Assembly (NCBI GenBank): GCA_038277395.1
Contig: CM076189.1
Span: forward strand, 77,365,421 to 77,429,420
Direction of reading: 5' to 3'
DNA: 64,000 nucleotides
DNA from: Dryocosmus kuriphilus
Taxonomy: Eukaryota; Arthropoda; Insecta; Hymenoptera; Cynipidae
The number at the start of each line of letters is the position of its first letter. Within the stretch, counting starts at the first letter, position 1. The notes under the pieces are model-generated. The model saw nothing but the letters and a program-made list of their open reading frames with translations. It ran no database searches and had not been told where the DNA came from. Positions 1 through 12,039 of the stretch are shown piece after piece. The translations under genes were made by a program, and so were the position numbers.

Positions 1-1970
1 TTTAAAGCTGATTAATTTGATCAGAGATTGCTTCAATCTCTTTATTTGACCAAGACTGCTCTCGAGGTGTTTGTCTCTGATATAGTGTATTCTTAAAAGG
101 AATCTCGAACCCTTGTATCCAATTTAAAATTGTATGATCGGGCGTTAAAGCCTCCCATTCTTTATAAAAGAATCTTAGCCTTCCCGCCAAAATACTTACA
201 TCGATCAATTCCTTCTCCTCCGTGAGTTGTAATGAGACGACTGAGGTTTGCGGTCCAGATTTTGTTGGTTTTTCGGGCGCTGCTTCGATTCCCCGCTCCC
301 AGGCTTCGACCGCTGTTGGTTGCGCTGCTGGTAGAACTTGTTTAAACTGTTGGTATGCCGGGGCGGGTCCTTCGCGTTTTTTGAATCGCGTCTCAAAGGT
401 GGCTTCAGGCTTTAAATCCTTGCTTGATTTTTCAAGTAATTTTGCAGCTTTCAGTTGTTCCTCTGGATTTTTGGCGGATAACCATTCATCAATTGCTCTG
501 GCATTTAGCGCATCCCGCAGGAATGCATTAATGTTTGCAACTATCTGTGACCTTCCTGTCAAGGCCTCATCTCGCTGTAAGTCCACTAGTAGTCTGCAAA
601 CATCGCTCATATTCTCAATTGAAAGCATGTTGTCTATTTTTCCTTTTTTTATCAGTGAAGATAAAAGCGAGCTTACAGCAGCTAAGCACACAGCGACTTT
701 CTGTTGTTTTAAAACCAAGCGACCATCACGACTAACCACTGGCGGTTTGTAATGATGCTTTAACCTCTGGATTAAGCTTTGGAGCATCCAAAAACGTACA
801 GTTCTCTGGTAAAATATATTTTTTAAATAAGGTTCCTTTTTCTTCATCAGGCAGGCCTGTTTTATAAATATCTTGCCAACGGACTTCTATATCCGTGTGT
901 ATTGGGACAGCCCTTGTAATATCCGACGTTAAACGGTTCTCAATTGCCAATAAAACCTCTTGTTCTAAAATTTTCTTAATCTTCGTTTCCGAATTCGTCG
1001 CGAGTTCCATAGATTTAGAATTCATTTCATCGTTGGCCACAGGTTCAGCCGACAGTTTCTCAACTATCAAGCAGCCTTTTTCAAGGTTACGTTGTATGTT
1101 CTTTTGTCCTTCTCGTGACTGTGTGCGTTCTCCGTCCGAGAGCGGTGAAACGTGCCCGCCTGATGGCGGGGGCTGCTCACTTGACGATGTGCGTTCGCTA
1201 GCTCACGCTAGCCTCGCTTGACGACGAGCTCGAAGAATAACCTGCGAGAATGAACAGCATTGGAAAAATACACGCAAACATATTGTAAAATTGTACGTGC
1301 GTAAGATAACAGTCCTGAACTGCTAGACATAAGGCTTAACCCTCGTCCAATATTCATGCAACTGTGTGCAATCACTGTGATATTAGCCTCCCTAAAAGGC
1401 GTGTGGCTTTCTCTAATGGAAGCGATGATGCAACAACAGAAAAAATTCACTTCTCGGTAGCCTTACCACCGAGAGCGATATTTTTATTGAAAGTTAATCT
1501 AATTAACATTTCATTAATAAAATTCTGACATAAGAATAATATTTTAAGCCCTTTGTTTTGCTAGGTCCAGTCTGAAACGATAAACTCATATCAAATTATA
1601 TTACACTTACGTCGCTTTATATGACGATGTTTTCGCTTCTTCTTATGTGTTTTCCTGAGCTTCTCTTCAATTCGTCTCAGTCTCTTTTCCCACGACTATT
1701 CCTCTTCTTCCTCAGAAGAAGAACTGCGTCTCCTCTTATGAACCATGATGGTAAAAAATCAAAAAAGTATAATCAAAAGGAATCCCGAACTTTTTGAGCG
1801 AGACGTGGCTTCACTGGCACAAAATAGAAGAATGAGGTTGGCGCCACGTACGGGTCGAGCGGCGGTCTGTCCCAGAAAAGCCTTATTTGTTTTAAACTTG
1901 TGACACCATCTGGCATGGAGTGGGGGCTCTACCGACGAGTAGTCTCAAGGAAGAGGCGCGAAATACAATT
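1..1970 (-). mobile_element. DIRS-like retrotransposon, end fragment (copy 1)
   Basis: The gag-like reading frames run on the minus strand and match the gag of the complete DIRS element at 56764-61926 in order and motif content. The outer end reads GGCGCGAAATACAATT at 1955-1970, the same terminal word as the right end of the second copy (61911-61926). Directly after it the macro-repeat continues with AAACAAGGG, as in the other units, where AATT also precedes this word. The boundary is therefore exact and the shared tetranucleotide is AATT. The rest of the element lies beyond the window start. The interior differs strongly from copy 2, so this is a different subfamily. Confidence 0.8.
2..1746 (-). 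pseudogene. DIRS-like gag, two exons, broken, running into pol
   Basis: Exon 1 (1611-1746, minus) begins ATG and encodes a basic, serine- and glutamate-rich head (MVHKRRRSSSSEEEEE, then a stop, then a K/R-rich stretch). It ends at a GTAAGT donor. A TTCTCGCAG acceptor at 1242-1250 starts exon 2, and the 369-base intron joins the frame as R-Y-S-S-S. Exon 2 continues through 732-1070 in a shifted frame (IYKTGLPDEEKGTLFKKY), then 2-847 (LLVDLQRDEALTGRSQIVANI, which matches LLSDLQHDETAIRRSLIL in copy 2). The last ~60 residues before the window edge (GRLRFFYKEWEALTPDHTIL) match the segment that joins gag to pol in copy 2. The lesions are an in-frame TAG in exon 1, a TAG early in exon 2 and at least one frameshift near 740-850. 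The role by family is the capsid-like protein of a tyrosine-recombinase retrotransposon. Confidence 0.7.
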
Positions 1971-2125
1971 AAACAAGGGTATTCACATTTCTCAGTTTTA
2001 CATTCTCATCTCAAATGAGGAGGTATTAGTTTCACATGAAAACTCAGATTCGCGGATCTCATGAAATCTCGACGTTTCGTAACCACCCGAATCCGAAAAA
2101 AACATGTTTCACTACTGTGCCTGTC

Positions 2126-2170
2126 TGCTATCGTTGTCGTTGTCGTTTTCGTCGTCGTCGCCGATGTCGC
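2126..2170 (+). repeat. GTCGTT/GTCGTC microsatellite-like tract
   Basis: This is a run of GTCGTT and GTCGTC triplet-pair repeats inside the CTCATCTCA module. The same tract recurs at the same unit position at about 2665, 7128-7186, 19466-19492, 26828-26882 and 47660-47692, and on the opposite strand near 55560-55590. It makes the short reverse-strand reading frames there rich in Thr, Asp and Asn, so those frames are not evidence of genes. Confidence 0.75.
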
Positions 2171-5100
2171 CTTTTCCCACGATAACTTTCGAAGAACTAA
2201 TCGGATTGGTTTGCGCTTTGACTCACTTATTTTTGGCACAAATGAGAGGAGGAGTTCGTTAGCTCGCATGCCCTAGGGCGCTTAATAATGCGAGTGAAAT
2301 GAGCCACGCGCAAAGCACGTGATGAGAATGTGCCAGTGAAGTAAGCAGATTTTTTTTTAATTCGCTCTGCATGTTGAAAATTGAATTTAAGAAAGTCAAA
2401 AATACGAATATTTTGGTTTAAAGTTCAACTATTACATTTTATGTTGAAAAGTCGGAAATTCAAAGGTTTTGTTCTAATTTCATCCCTAATTGAAAAATCA
2501 TGCTGTTTCGACGATAGTTCAACTCTTTCGCCGAAATTAATTTTTACATTCTCATCTCAATGAGAAGGTATTAGGTTTATGTTAAAAATGACTTTCACGC
2601 ATTTCATGAAATCTCGACGTTTTATGACACCTGAATCCGAAAAGTCGGTTTATAGGACGGTGTCTGTCTGTCTGTCGTTGTCGTCGCGCCTCCTCCCACC
2701 ATAACTTTGGAAGAACAAATCGGATTGGATTCCGCTTTGGCACACTTCTTCGGGTTGCAAAAAGAAAGGACGATTTCGTTCACCAGTGAGTTTGGACCAA
2801 CGGTTATAGTTCTATCCAAAAAAAAACTGTTTTCACAAAATCAAAAAATCAGATTTTCAGCTAAACTATGCGAGATACAAAAACCTTTTTTGGTTCAAGT
2901 CAACTATAATATTTTCGTTTGAGAATCCATGTTTTTTAGTCCAAGATTAGAATAGTTTGTTAAAAAACGTTTCTTAGCTACAAATTAAACTAAAAATTCA
3001 ATATTATTAAAAATTTATTACTAAATACTCACGTCTCTTCTTCTTTGTTTGTTAAAAAAGCCTGTTAATAAAAACACCCCATAATTCTTCTTGCAGGATC
3101 AACTGAACGACCATCACACAATTTTGATGTACCTCATGGAACACCTTCACGGGGTAATTGAAAAATTAATTAGAATACAATCTAAAATAAATAGCAAAAA
3201 AGTCTGACGTATGGAATTCAATTTGTCATAGTCTTAAAAATTTCACAGGGGGGGTTTCATCAAGATTGGTGGAAATTTTATTCACTACCGATCCCTTTTC
3301 TCACTTTAATCTTATTTTAAAAATAATAATAATTACTTTAATTTTTAATTGCTTCAATTAATTTAATCTTTTTTTACTTATTACACCTTTTGTTGTTTTT
3401 CTGGTTCCTTTCTTCATCTTTGAGTTTAAAAAAAAATATTCTAGGAAAAAGATAAGTAGACAATTACCACACGTTTCTGCCAAACGCGGCTTTTTCTTCG
3501 ATATTATACTATTTAGTTATGTAGAATAAAGAAAGATGGCTCTCCATAGTGGGAGCTAATTTCGGAAGTTTCCCTTCTAGAAATGATCGACTGGATTCAA
3601 TCGAAAACGTCAGAAGACAAATTTCAATCAATTTGATTTGTGCTTCCTAATTGGGCCCACAGGACTAAGAGCGTTTACGCTTCCTTCATTTTTGGAGATT
3701 CTAAGGCATTAGAAAATGTCTTAAACTAGTTCAAGTGACTTCAAATGAATTCACAAGTTTTAAATGATATCAAAAATATTTCAAAGAGTTTTAATACATT
3801 TCAAAGATTTAAAAAAAATTTGAAAGGATTTTAGAAAATTTGATGTGATTTTAAGGAATTCCTAGGAATTCTAAGTCATTTGAAAACATTTTAAAGGACC
3901 TCAAGAGATTTATAATGATTTTTAGAAATCTAAAGGAACTTTAGAAACATCTCAGTATTTTATAAGATTTCAAAGGATTTTAAAACATTTTAGAAGGATA
4001 TCAAGTCATTTTAAGGAGTTTCAGCAAATTTTAAAGGATTTTGAAAAACTTTAAAATGTTCCAAAATATTTCAAATGATTTTAAAGAAATGTGAAGGCCT
4101 CATGTGACTTTAAATACTTTTGGAAAATTGGAAGTGTTTCTCAAAATATTTCACACTAAGTCAATAGATTGCAGAATATTTTTAAAAGTTTGAAATGATT
4201 TAAAACGTTTACAAGTTTATGAAAATACATTTAAGTCTTCTTAAAATTCCTAGAGTCACTTGAAATACTTTCAAATTTTAAAAAATGTTTCAAAATCCAT
4301 GAAAACACTTAAAAATATTTTCTAAATCAGTCCACATTCTTTAGTATCGTTTAAAATCTCTTGACCGCCTTTCAAATATCTTGTAATGCCTTAACCCGGG
4401 TAAAAATTTTGCTGTGACATCGACCTGGCCCAGATCTGGCCAAATAGGGCCCAGATCGGGTACAACCCCTGGGTCGGTTCGGGTCTCGAGATCGGGCCGC
4501 TCGATCGGTACCCGATCTGGCCCCTGCATGGAAAGAAATAAATTTGTAGAAGCAACAACGCTTTCTTATCTCTCTTACAAAATTTTAGGTTATTGAATAA
4601 AACTTTCTATTAAACCAACAAACGAGTTCTTTCAATCAAAAAATATGAAATGAGTTTGTTGATAAATCTGCAAAAAAATTGTTTTGTATATTATGGCTGC
4701 ACTTATATTATGTTTAAAGTTACACAATTGCTCAAAAGTTTACTTATATCATATGTATATCATCAAGCTTAATTACTATGAAAAATCGGACCCGCTGAGG
4801 ATTCGAACCCTACCTAGCATTCCTAAAAATCTTGACAAAAACAGGAGTTTTCTTGAAAAAGCTAGAGGCGACGAAAAGAATAGGTATATTTCCACATATT
4901 TGGAAGCACGGCATGTTTTTAGAAGTTTCCAAATTACCAAAATTCTAAAAAATTTCAACATTTTTTTGAATTTCTAAAATTTCCTAAATTTCAAAAAATA
5001 CAAAATTCTCAAAAATTTTCAAAATGACCAAAATTCTCAAAATTGTAGAAATTCTTGAAAATTTTGGAAATTTTTGGAAAATTTGAATTTTTTTGGAATT

Positions 5101-6020
5101 TTTTCAATTTGTCATAATTTTCGAAAGTTTTGAAAGTATATCAAAAATTTTTAAGATTTCATTAAAGCAGATTAAGTGTGCACTCGCTATGTACTCCTTG
5201 TGCATTACCCTATGATCCTATGATACTATCATAATCCTATGATCCTTGGAATTCCAATCAGAACACATCTGTGGTGTTAACAATATGAATCCAAATATTC
5301 CGGACTCGATGTTTACTCGGAGTTCTTGGCATTTATTAAAAACAAATTTTTTATCAATATAATCACACTATACTTCACACCGAATGAGCAACACACAAAA
5401 AGCTATTTTTCCAAACAGGGTCTAGATGGCGTTGTAATACGCAGCTCGATCAGGTCCAGTTCGGGGCCGTGGAATTATCCCCATCGATCCATGATCATAT
5501 TAAACCGATCAGGGCGCGAACGGTAACTGTGGAAACTTGTGGCGATTTCTACCCGGAAGAAGAAAGAATTTAAGACTTGAAATGCAACCTTTTACTTTTC
5601 AACCAAAAGTTAGGAATTTTCCACAAAGTCGTTGAATTTTTAGCCGAAAAAGATGAATACTCAACAAAAAATCTAATAGTAGAATTTTTAACCAATGACA
5701 AAGATTCAACCAAAAATGGAATAGCTAAATTCTGAACGAAAAATAGTGGAGATTTAGACCAAAGTATTTAAACCTTGAATTTAAAGAATTGTAAATTTTC
5801 AGAAAGACAGACATGATCTTTCTACGATGTAGTTTAATTTTAGCTTAGAAAGACATATTTGAACAAAATGCGAATTGTTTGGCTTTCAACTGAATTAGAC
5901 AAATATTTAACAAAATATACGATTACAGATAGTTCAGCTATTAACTTAAAAAGAGGAGTTTTCATTAATAAAGTTCAATAATGTCGCCAAAAAGATGAAC
6001 TTTCAAGAAAAGAATAACTA

Positions 6021-6701
6021 GCCGTTTTCGAGATCTCCTTCCGCCATCCCAGTCCTTGGCATTAGGCAAAACATGTTTTAACTCAGATAGGAAGTCGATT
6101 TGTGTTATTGCTTCGGCGCTTTGATTTCTGTGGGAAATCAAAACCACAACTGAAAAATTTTTAACTCATTATTTAGAGAACGTGAAATAGTTTAGTTCAT
6201 ACATAAATAAATGCTTAATTTCTGATAAACTTACCTAATAGCACGCATGAACACATTCTTGTCTCCCTAAAAATTTGTTTATTTCCATATGACCTCATGG
6301 CTACGAATTAAGGAACAAGCATTTTGGACAAATATCTTTTTAGAATATTGTTAATGATTTTTCTCAAATTTTTTTTCCATCAAAGTGAAGCGAAAGCGAT
6401 GACGTATAAAAAACGATTGACACTCATGACTCATGACAACACGACTGACGCTCATGAACCTTAACAAAGAGAGGTTATATGGCGCGCCGCCTACCGGCCG
6501 AACCTTATATAATTACGAAAGTAAGGTTAGTGTAGATTCTCTAGACGGGACCCCACTAGATACAGATAGACTTTTCAAAGTTAAAAATTACGTACTAACA
6601 CCAGATAGGGCCCTGATTTGTTCTTTCTAGACTGGAACTTCTATTCCGCGCCACACTAGAAACCCACTTCAAATAGGGAAAGATGGGGAAATTTCTACAC
6701 G
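6021..6701 (-). mobile_element. Non-autonomous TIR element, copy 1 (left end missing)
   Basis: Compared with the other units, about 680 bases interrupt the array between GAATAACTA and the CAACTA...ACGAATTTGTAAC sequence that normally follows it. The interior matches 38890-39546 module by module, and the right end reads AAATTTCTACACG as in that copy. The GC-rich left domain of the longer copy is absent. On the minus strand there is an exon-like stretch (5965-6147) that includes NQSAEAITQIDF and SELKHVLPNAKDW. A TTTCCCACAG acceptor precedes it and a GTAAGT donor lies further upstream near 6235. I do not recognise the protein. Confidence 0.55.
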
Positions 6702-8663
6702 AGAGGTTTCAACTATAAACGAATTTGTAACAAAATTGCTGAATATCAGACAAAATAATTCATATTTTTAACCAAAATGTTAACTCTCACACAAAGAAGA
6801 TCAATCCTTATCCAGAAACATAATAGTTGACTTGCGAAACAAAAAATATTTTTTTGCAGCAAATATTATTCGAACTATGAACTAAAGTAACGAATCTTTG
6901 AAAATGAAAAATTAATTTTCATTCAAAATAGATAAATTCTCAACTTTTCAACCAAGGATGTAAAAGTTGAAAATTAAACAAGGGTATTCACATTTCTAAG
7001 TTTTACATTCTCATCTCAAATGAGGAGGTATTAGTTTTACGTGAAAACTGATTTTCGCAGATTTCATGAAGTCTCGACATTTCGTAACCCCTGAATCCGA
7101 AAAAACGTGTTTTACGACTGTGTTTGTCTGTTGTCGTTGTCCTTGTCGATGTCGTTTTCGTCGTCATCGTCGTTGTCGCCTGCTCCCACGATAACTTTCA
7201 GAGGATTAATCGGATTGGATTGAGCTTTGGCTCACTTCTTTCTGGCGAAAATTTGAGGACAAATTCGTTAACTCGTGAGCCATAGGCGCGCTCAATCTTG
7301 CGAGCGAAATGAGACACGGTCAAAGCGCATGATTAGAATGTGCGAATGAAGTGAGCAGATTTTTTTTTTACTAAAAATTCGCTTTTCGTGTTGAAAATTC
7401 AATTTAAGAAAGTCAAAAATACGAATATTTTGGTTTAAATTTCAACTGTTTCATTTTATGCCGAAAAGTGGGAAATTCAAAAATTTTATTCTAATTTCAT
7501 CCCTGATTGAAAAATCATCTTTTTTCGTCGATAGTTCAGCTCTTTGGCCGAAAATAAGTTTTACATTCCCATCTTTATGTGAAAATGACTTTCACGGATT
7601 TCATGAAATCTCGACGTTTCATGACCCTCTGAATCGAAAAATCGGTTTTTAGGACGGTATCTGTCTGTCTGTCGTCGTCAGCGTCTATTCCCAGAATAAC
7701 ATTCGAAAAACTAATCGGATTGAATTATGCTTTGGCACACTTTTCAGGGTGAAAAAAGAAAGGAAGGGTTCGTTAACCAGTGGTTTTTGACCAGCGATTA
7801 TCGTGTTATCCATCAAAAACGGTTTTCGAAAGGTCAAAAAATCAATTTTCCTACTCAACTATGCGACATACAAAAAAAAAAACACTAGAAAGCGAAATTG
7901 TTTATCTCAAAAAAATCAACAAATTTTATTTCAGCCATCTTTTTATAAAATGCACGGTTTTTGTTTTAATCGAGAAAAAGTTATTAAAAATAAAGAACTG
8001 TATTTTCTTGCCAAAATGTTCAAGATAGGAAAAAATGGTGCCCAGTCAAATGAAACTATGCTAGATATGAGAAAATATTAACAAGCAGAGTTGTTCACTG
8101 TGCCGCAACCTTTTCCTATGCAGATGTTAAGGGGGTCCTTTTAGGCCTCGCACAAACTGTGAAACACAAAGTTTTCTGTAGTCCGGGCTCCAGCCTTCCT
8201 AAGGGCAATCCCGAATAGATAAAAACCTTTACTGGACTCGATACACACAAGAAAAAAATTTAATTTACGAAGAAAATCGAAATCCGCAATAACAATAGTG
8301 CACGTCGGGTAGAGAGCAAACGGACGCGACCAGGCTAATCGCTAACAGCCTCGAACGTGAGCACTAGTCCCAAAAAATTACCTCGTGTTCTCAGAAACCG
8401 TAGCACTTAGTAAAATTCCTAAATTAAATAAAGGTCCCCAAATATAAAAAAAATGATAGGCCTAGCTCAGTCCTTTAAAGTAGAGGGGGAGGTTTTAATG
8501 AACATTTAGCAAGACTCTATTTAAAATAGTAAAAATATATTGACGGTTTATTCAGAAAATAACCAAATCGTGAGGATTCCTCCAAAAAGAATATATCAAG
8601 GAAGAGGCAGGTAGATTTTAAATGAATGACAATAATACTTATAATAGACTACGGCTCAAAGGT

Positions 8664-8686
8664 GGGGGGGGGGGGGGGGGGGGGGG
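8664..8686 (+). repeat. Poly-G run (G23)
   Basis: An uninterrupted run of 23 G lies inside the 2.6-kb insertion. A second run of 15 G lies at 9236-9250 in the same insertion and on the same strand. Such runs can form G-quadruplexes, and their length is also a common site of sequencing error. Confidence 0.9.
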
Positions 8687-9687
8687 ATTTTTACTAACAC
8701 GGGTTACATAGCCACAGAGTCCAAAAATCTATAAAAGAGGCCACAATTTCAAGTTTCGGAGAATTTAAATACGGAATAAAATTGCACAGTACTAGAAGGA
8801 AGAGTCAAAATTACAATATTATAGGGAAAAGCGCAGTTTATTGACGAGAGGTCACAAAATTCACTTTGTCGGGAGGACGCACGGTTTCATTAAGATATGG
8901 AAAGTCTCGAATATACACAAATTTACGGTAATTGATTTCAAAACAAGCAAAGCTAAATTCTAGCGTGCAACATACATAGGACGAGGTACCAATGGCGGTA
9001 TAAGGAGGAATTGTTTTCGGAAGATACTGGACTCGACACGTTGAGCTGAATATACGGTATACAGAATACACAGGAGGATCGGGTTAACATAATTCGAAAG
9101 GCTTTTGTTTTCAATTGAAAAAAAAGGAAAGCTGTGAAAAACACTTCTTAGTCAGTGACGGGGTCATAAAGAAAACGCATGCTAAAAGGAAAAAGCTTTC
9201 AAATCACATATATAGCCTTTAAGAAACCGGAAGGCGGGGGGGGGGGGGGGCACCAAAATTAATTATCGATGAAGATTATTCAGGACTCATATAAAAATTG
9301 ACAAAGTAAGCTGTACGAGAGGCACATCAAAATAAATTATCGAGAACATGGTCAAACATAAAATAAACTAAAGTTAAATATACAATGAAATACGGGAAAT
9401 AATTCGCACATTTAACGGGTTATTCATCCAAGGGCTTATGTACAGGATTTCCTAAATAATAAAAAGTACCTTGCCTGGACCACGAGGAAAATAAAGTTCC
9501 TACCTTCGAGACCCATCGTTGGTGATGCCGTCGTTACAAAATTCCGCTGTGATACGTGCAGCCCTCCGTGTACAGGAGTACAGGCTCTAATGCCTAACGC
9601 TTGTTTTCTCTACCAGCGAACCGCGCTTTTATGCGACCAAAATCGACAGGTATCAGAGTAGGGGAAAGGACAGTGAGAAAAAGGCGC

Positions 9688-9856
9688 GCGGAGATCGAAA
9701 TAGGGGTCTTTGCGGTCTTGGCCAACATGGCGGACGTCTGAGGCTCGCTGCAATACGGGTCTCTGCGGTCCAGTCCAAGATGGCCGACATCTGGTGTCCG
9801 CTGTGATACATATCTTAGCGATCGTGTTCGAAATGGCCGATATCTGGTTCTCGCTG
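9688..9856 (+). repeat. 53-base tandem repeat with ATGGCCGAC cores
   Basis: About 3.2 diverged copies are present. The repeated core reads CAACATGGCGGACGTCTG (9723), CAAGATGGCCGACATCTGG (9776) and CGAAATGGCCGATATCTGG (9829), giving a period of 53 bases. Each copy ends with GGGTCT-like and GCGGTC-like words. The core AAGATGGCCG matches the known YY1/Pleiohomeotic consensus (ATGGC core). The position inside a candidate LTR suggests a regulatory cluster, but this is inference. Confidence 0.6.
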
Positions 9857-11856
9857 GTCTGCTCTGCTACCGTAACTTCTCTCCACTTCCTTCCTTCCTT
9901 CCTTCTGATTGGCTATCAACTTTCTGTGTTATACTAAGCACTGCGGGAGTCGAAGTCTCTTTCGGTTGGTTGAACCTCTGTTAAGGGTTGATGAGTGAAC
10001 CTAGCGGCCGGCCGATGTACGATGGTCCAACATTCAACCCTCGTACAGATTTGAGAAAAATACTACCATTAGTATTAATTCTCCGATAAATATGGCAGAA
10101 ATGCCTGTCCACTATCGGACTTTGTGGTAATTTAGCCCAATACGATAATTCTGGCAGAATTGTTTATCTATCAAAAGATTTTGTGGTGAATTCGCCCCTA
10201 ACTTTATCCCTAATTATAATTAAAGGATAGCCAAAAACTCATAAACTTCAAACTAAATTTACATTCCTGTGTGCACTCTGGAGGTAAGTGTCCTCTGTAC
10301 GCCGCACCTGGAACTAGGCTGGGGTTTTCGGCTGACGGTAGTACAATCCCTCTGAATTTGAAGTAGCCTGAATGAACCTGAAGTAACCTGAAGGAAGTCG
10401 GCAGAGTTCTCTAAACTGCAGAAGCCTCGCTTAGCAAAGGAGGTGGCAGCAGACCCTACTCGATGACTATACGAAGCGAAGATATTTTTGAATTCCTCGA
10501 CTCAAGACCGCAATACCCTCACAATTCGCAATAGAAGTCATTAAATAACAAAACCAGCTTTAAACAATATACAATAATTAATAAACAAATACGCCAGCGA
10601 GTACCGAACCTATCCGGAGAGCTGAGAATCTTGTCTTTACCTCAGGATTTTAATACTAAATTTGTTTATTGTAAGGGTGTAAAACTACAACATCACTTTA
10701 CCATTGAAGGACCTACAAAATTTATTTATAAGAGTCAACGTTTCACTTTTTAAGAAATGTGTTTAAAAAAAATGTAATTGTCGAGCGCGAAGCGCGAGTG
10801 TCATGATGAGAATGTATTCCTTAGGGTCGATAGATTCTTAATGAAAATAACATGTTTTTTAATTTTTAATACAAAATTCAAATGCAATAATCTCATTGAA
10901 AGTAGGTGTTTTGAAATTTAAAGACCCACGTAACCAATACAATGCACAATGTGCAAGGGACAAAAGCATACGAGCGTGAAGCGCGAGGCTTAAATATATC
11001 GAAGTGCGAAGCGCCAAGACCACCAGACCGCGTGCCCCAGGCGCGCATATTTCGCGCGAAGCGCGCGACGAGAATATGCCCGCGAAGCGGGCAGATTTTT
11101 TTCTTGATAATTCACCTTTTTGCGTAGACGCTCAAAATTCTTACTCGAATCTCATTGTGATGATAATTTAATTACCTTTGGTTGATAAATAACCTTTTTT
11201 GGCTCAAGTCAACTATAATATCTTCGTTTGAGAATTCATCTTGTTTAGTTGAAGATTCGACTATTTTGTTAAAAAAACATTTCTTAGCTATAAGTTAAAC
11301 TAACCGTTCAAGATTATTGAATAACTATTATTAAATAATCACGTTTCCTCTTCTTTATTCGTTGAAAAAGCTTGTTAATAAAAACATCCCATAATTCTTC
11401 TTGCAGGATCAGCTGATGCCCCACCAAACAATTTTGATGTACCTCATGGAAGACCTTCTCGGGGTAATTAAAAAAATAACTAAAATACAATCTAAGATAA
11501 ATAGCAAAAAATTCTGACGCATGGAATTCATTTTGTCATAGTTTTAAAAATTTCCCTGGCCTTTATCAAGATTGGTGGAATTTTTCTTCATCACAGACAC
11601 CTCTTCTCACTTTAATAATATTTTTTAAATAATAATAATTACTTTACTTTTAATTAATTTAACGACTTTAATTTCTTTTATACTTTTTTCACTTTTTGTT
11701 GCTTTTTTTGTCTTTTTTCTTCGTCTTTGAATTAAAAAAAAGAAATTTCAGGAATAACATAAGTAGAAAATTACCACACGTTACTGTCAAACACTGATTT
11801 ATTTTTTGTATTATACTATTTAGTTATGTAGAAGCAGGAAAGATGGGTCACCATAG

Positions 11857-12036
11857 ATGGAGCCAATTTCCGAAGTTTCCTTTCTAGGAATGATCGATTG
11901 GAATCAATTGAAAACGTTAGAAGACAAATTTCGATCAATTTCATTTGTGTTTCCTAGTTGGGCCCACACGACTGAGAACGATTACGCTTGCGTCTTTTTT
12001 ACAGATTCTGAGGCATTAGAAAATGTTTTAAAGTAG
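11857..12036 (+). CDS. Recurrent ~60-codon ORF, unit 2 copy (unknown function)
   Basis: This 59-codon frame starts MEPISEVSFLGMIDW and contains FVFPSWAHTTENDY before ending at TAG. It is the only one of the seven unit copies with a true ATG, because ATAGATGGAGCC replaces ATAGTTGGAGCC. It is hydrophilic with no membrane segment or known motif. It follows a TTATGTAG splice-acceptor-like word by about 25 bases. The frame is open in units 2, 3, 4 and 6 and broken by stops in units 1, 5 and 7. It may be a decayed exon of whatever the macro-repeat derives from, or chance. Confidence 0.25.
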   Translation: MEPISEVSFLGMIDWNQLKTLEDKFRSISFVFPSWAHTTENDYACVFFTDSEALENVLK

Positions 12037-12039
12037 CTC

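Larger units (their letters stand above)
1967..6971 (+). repeat. Macro-repeat unit 1
   Basis: First of seven same-strand copies. Modules in order: AAACAAGGG start (1971), CTCATCTCA blocks (about 2003 and 2545), GTCGTT microsatellite (2126-2170), CpG words (2275-2350), splice-like module (3097-3152), ORF remnant with an in-frame TGA (from about 3555), 10-base-phased AT DNA (3740-4390), GC hairpin block (4395-4530), trimmed tRNA-like box (4790-4815), AT skew block (4960-5160), ATGATCCTATGATCC block (5210-5250), second GC block (5440-5560), and a CAACCAAA array to the end. The second CpG block of the other units is missing: near 2890 the text jumps from GAGATACAAAAA directly to GGTTCAAGTCAAC, a clean deletion. 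A 0.7-kb element sits at 6021-6701. Confidence 0.8.
8099..10692. mobile_element. 2.6-kb TG...CA insertion, possible solo LTR or non-autonomous LTR element
   Basis: The macro-repeat text breaks off at GTTGTTCAC (8098) and resumes near 10697. The insert begins TGTGCCGC and ends CTACAACA, and it is flanked on both sides by TCAC (8095-8098 and 10693-10696), as expected of a 4-base target duplication by a retroviral-type integrase. I see no long reading frame and no obvious repeat of its first 100 bases at its far end, so a full LTR-internal-LTR structure is not evident. A long solo LTR, or an internally deleted element with diverged LTRs, fits best. It contains two pure G runs and a 53-base tandem repeat. 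The coding strand is unknown. Confidence 0.5.
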
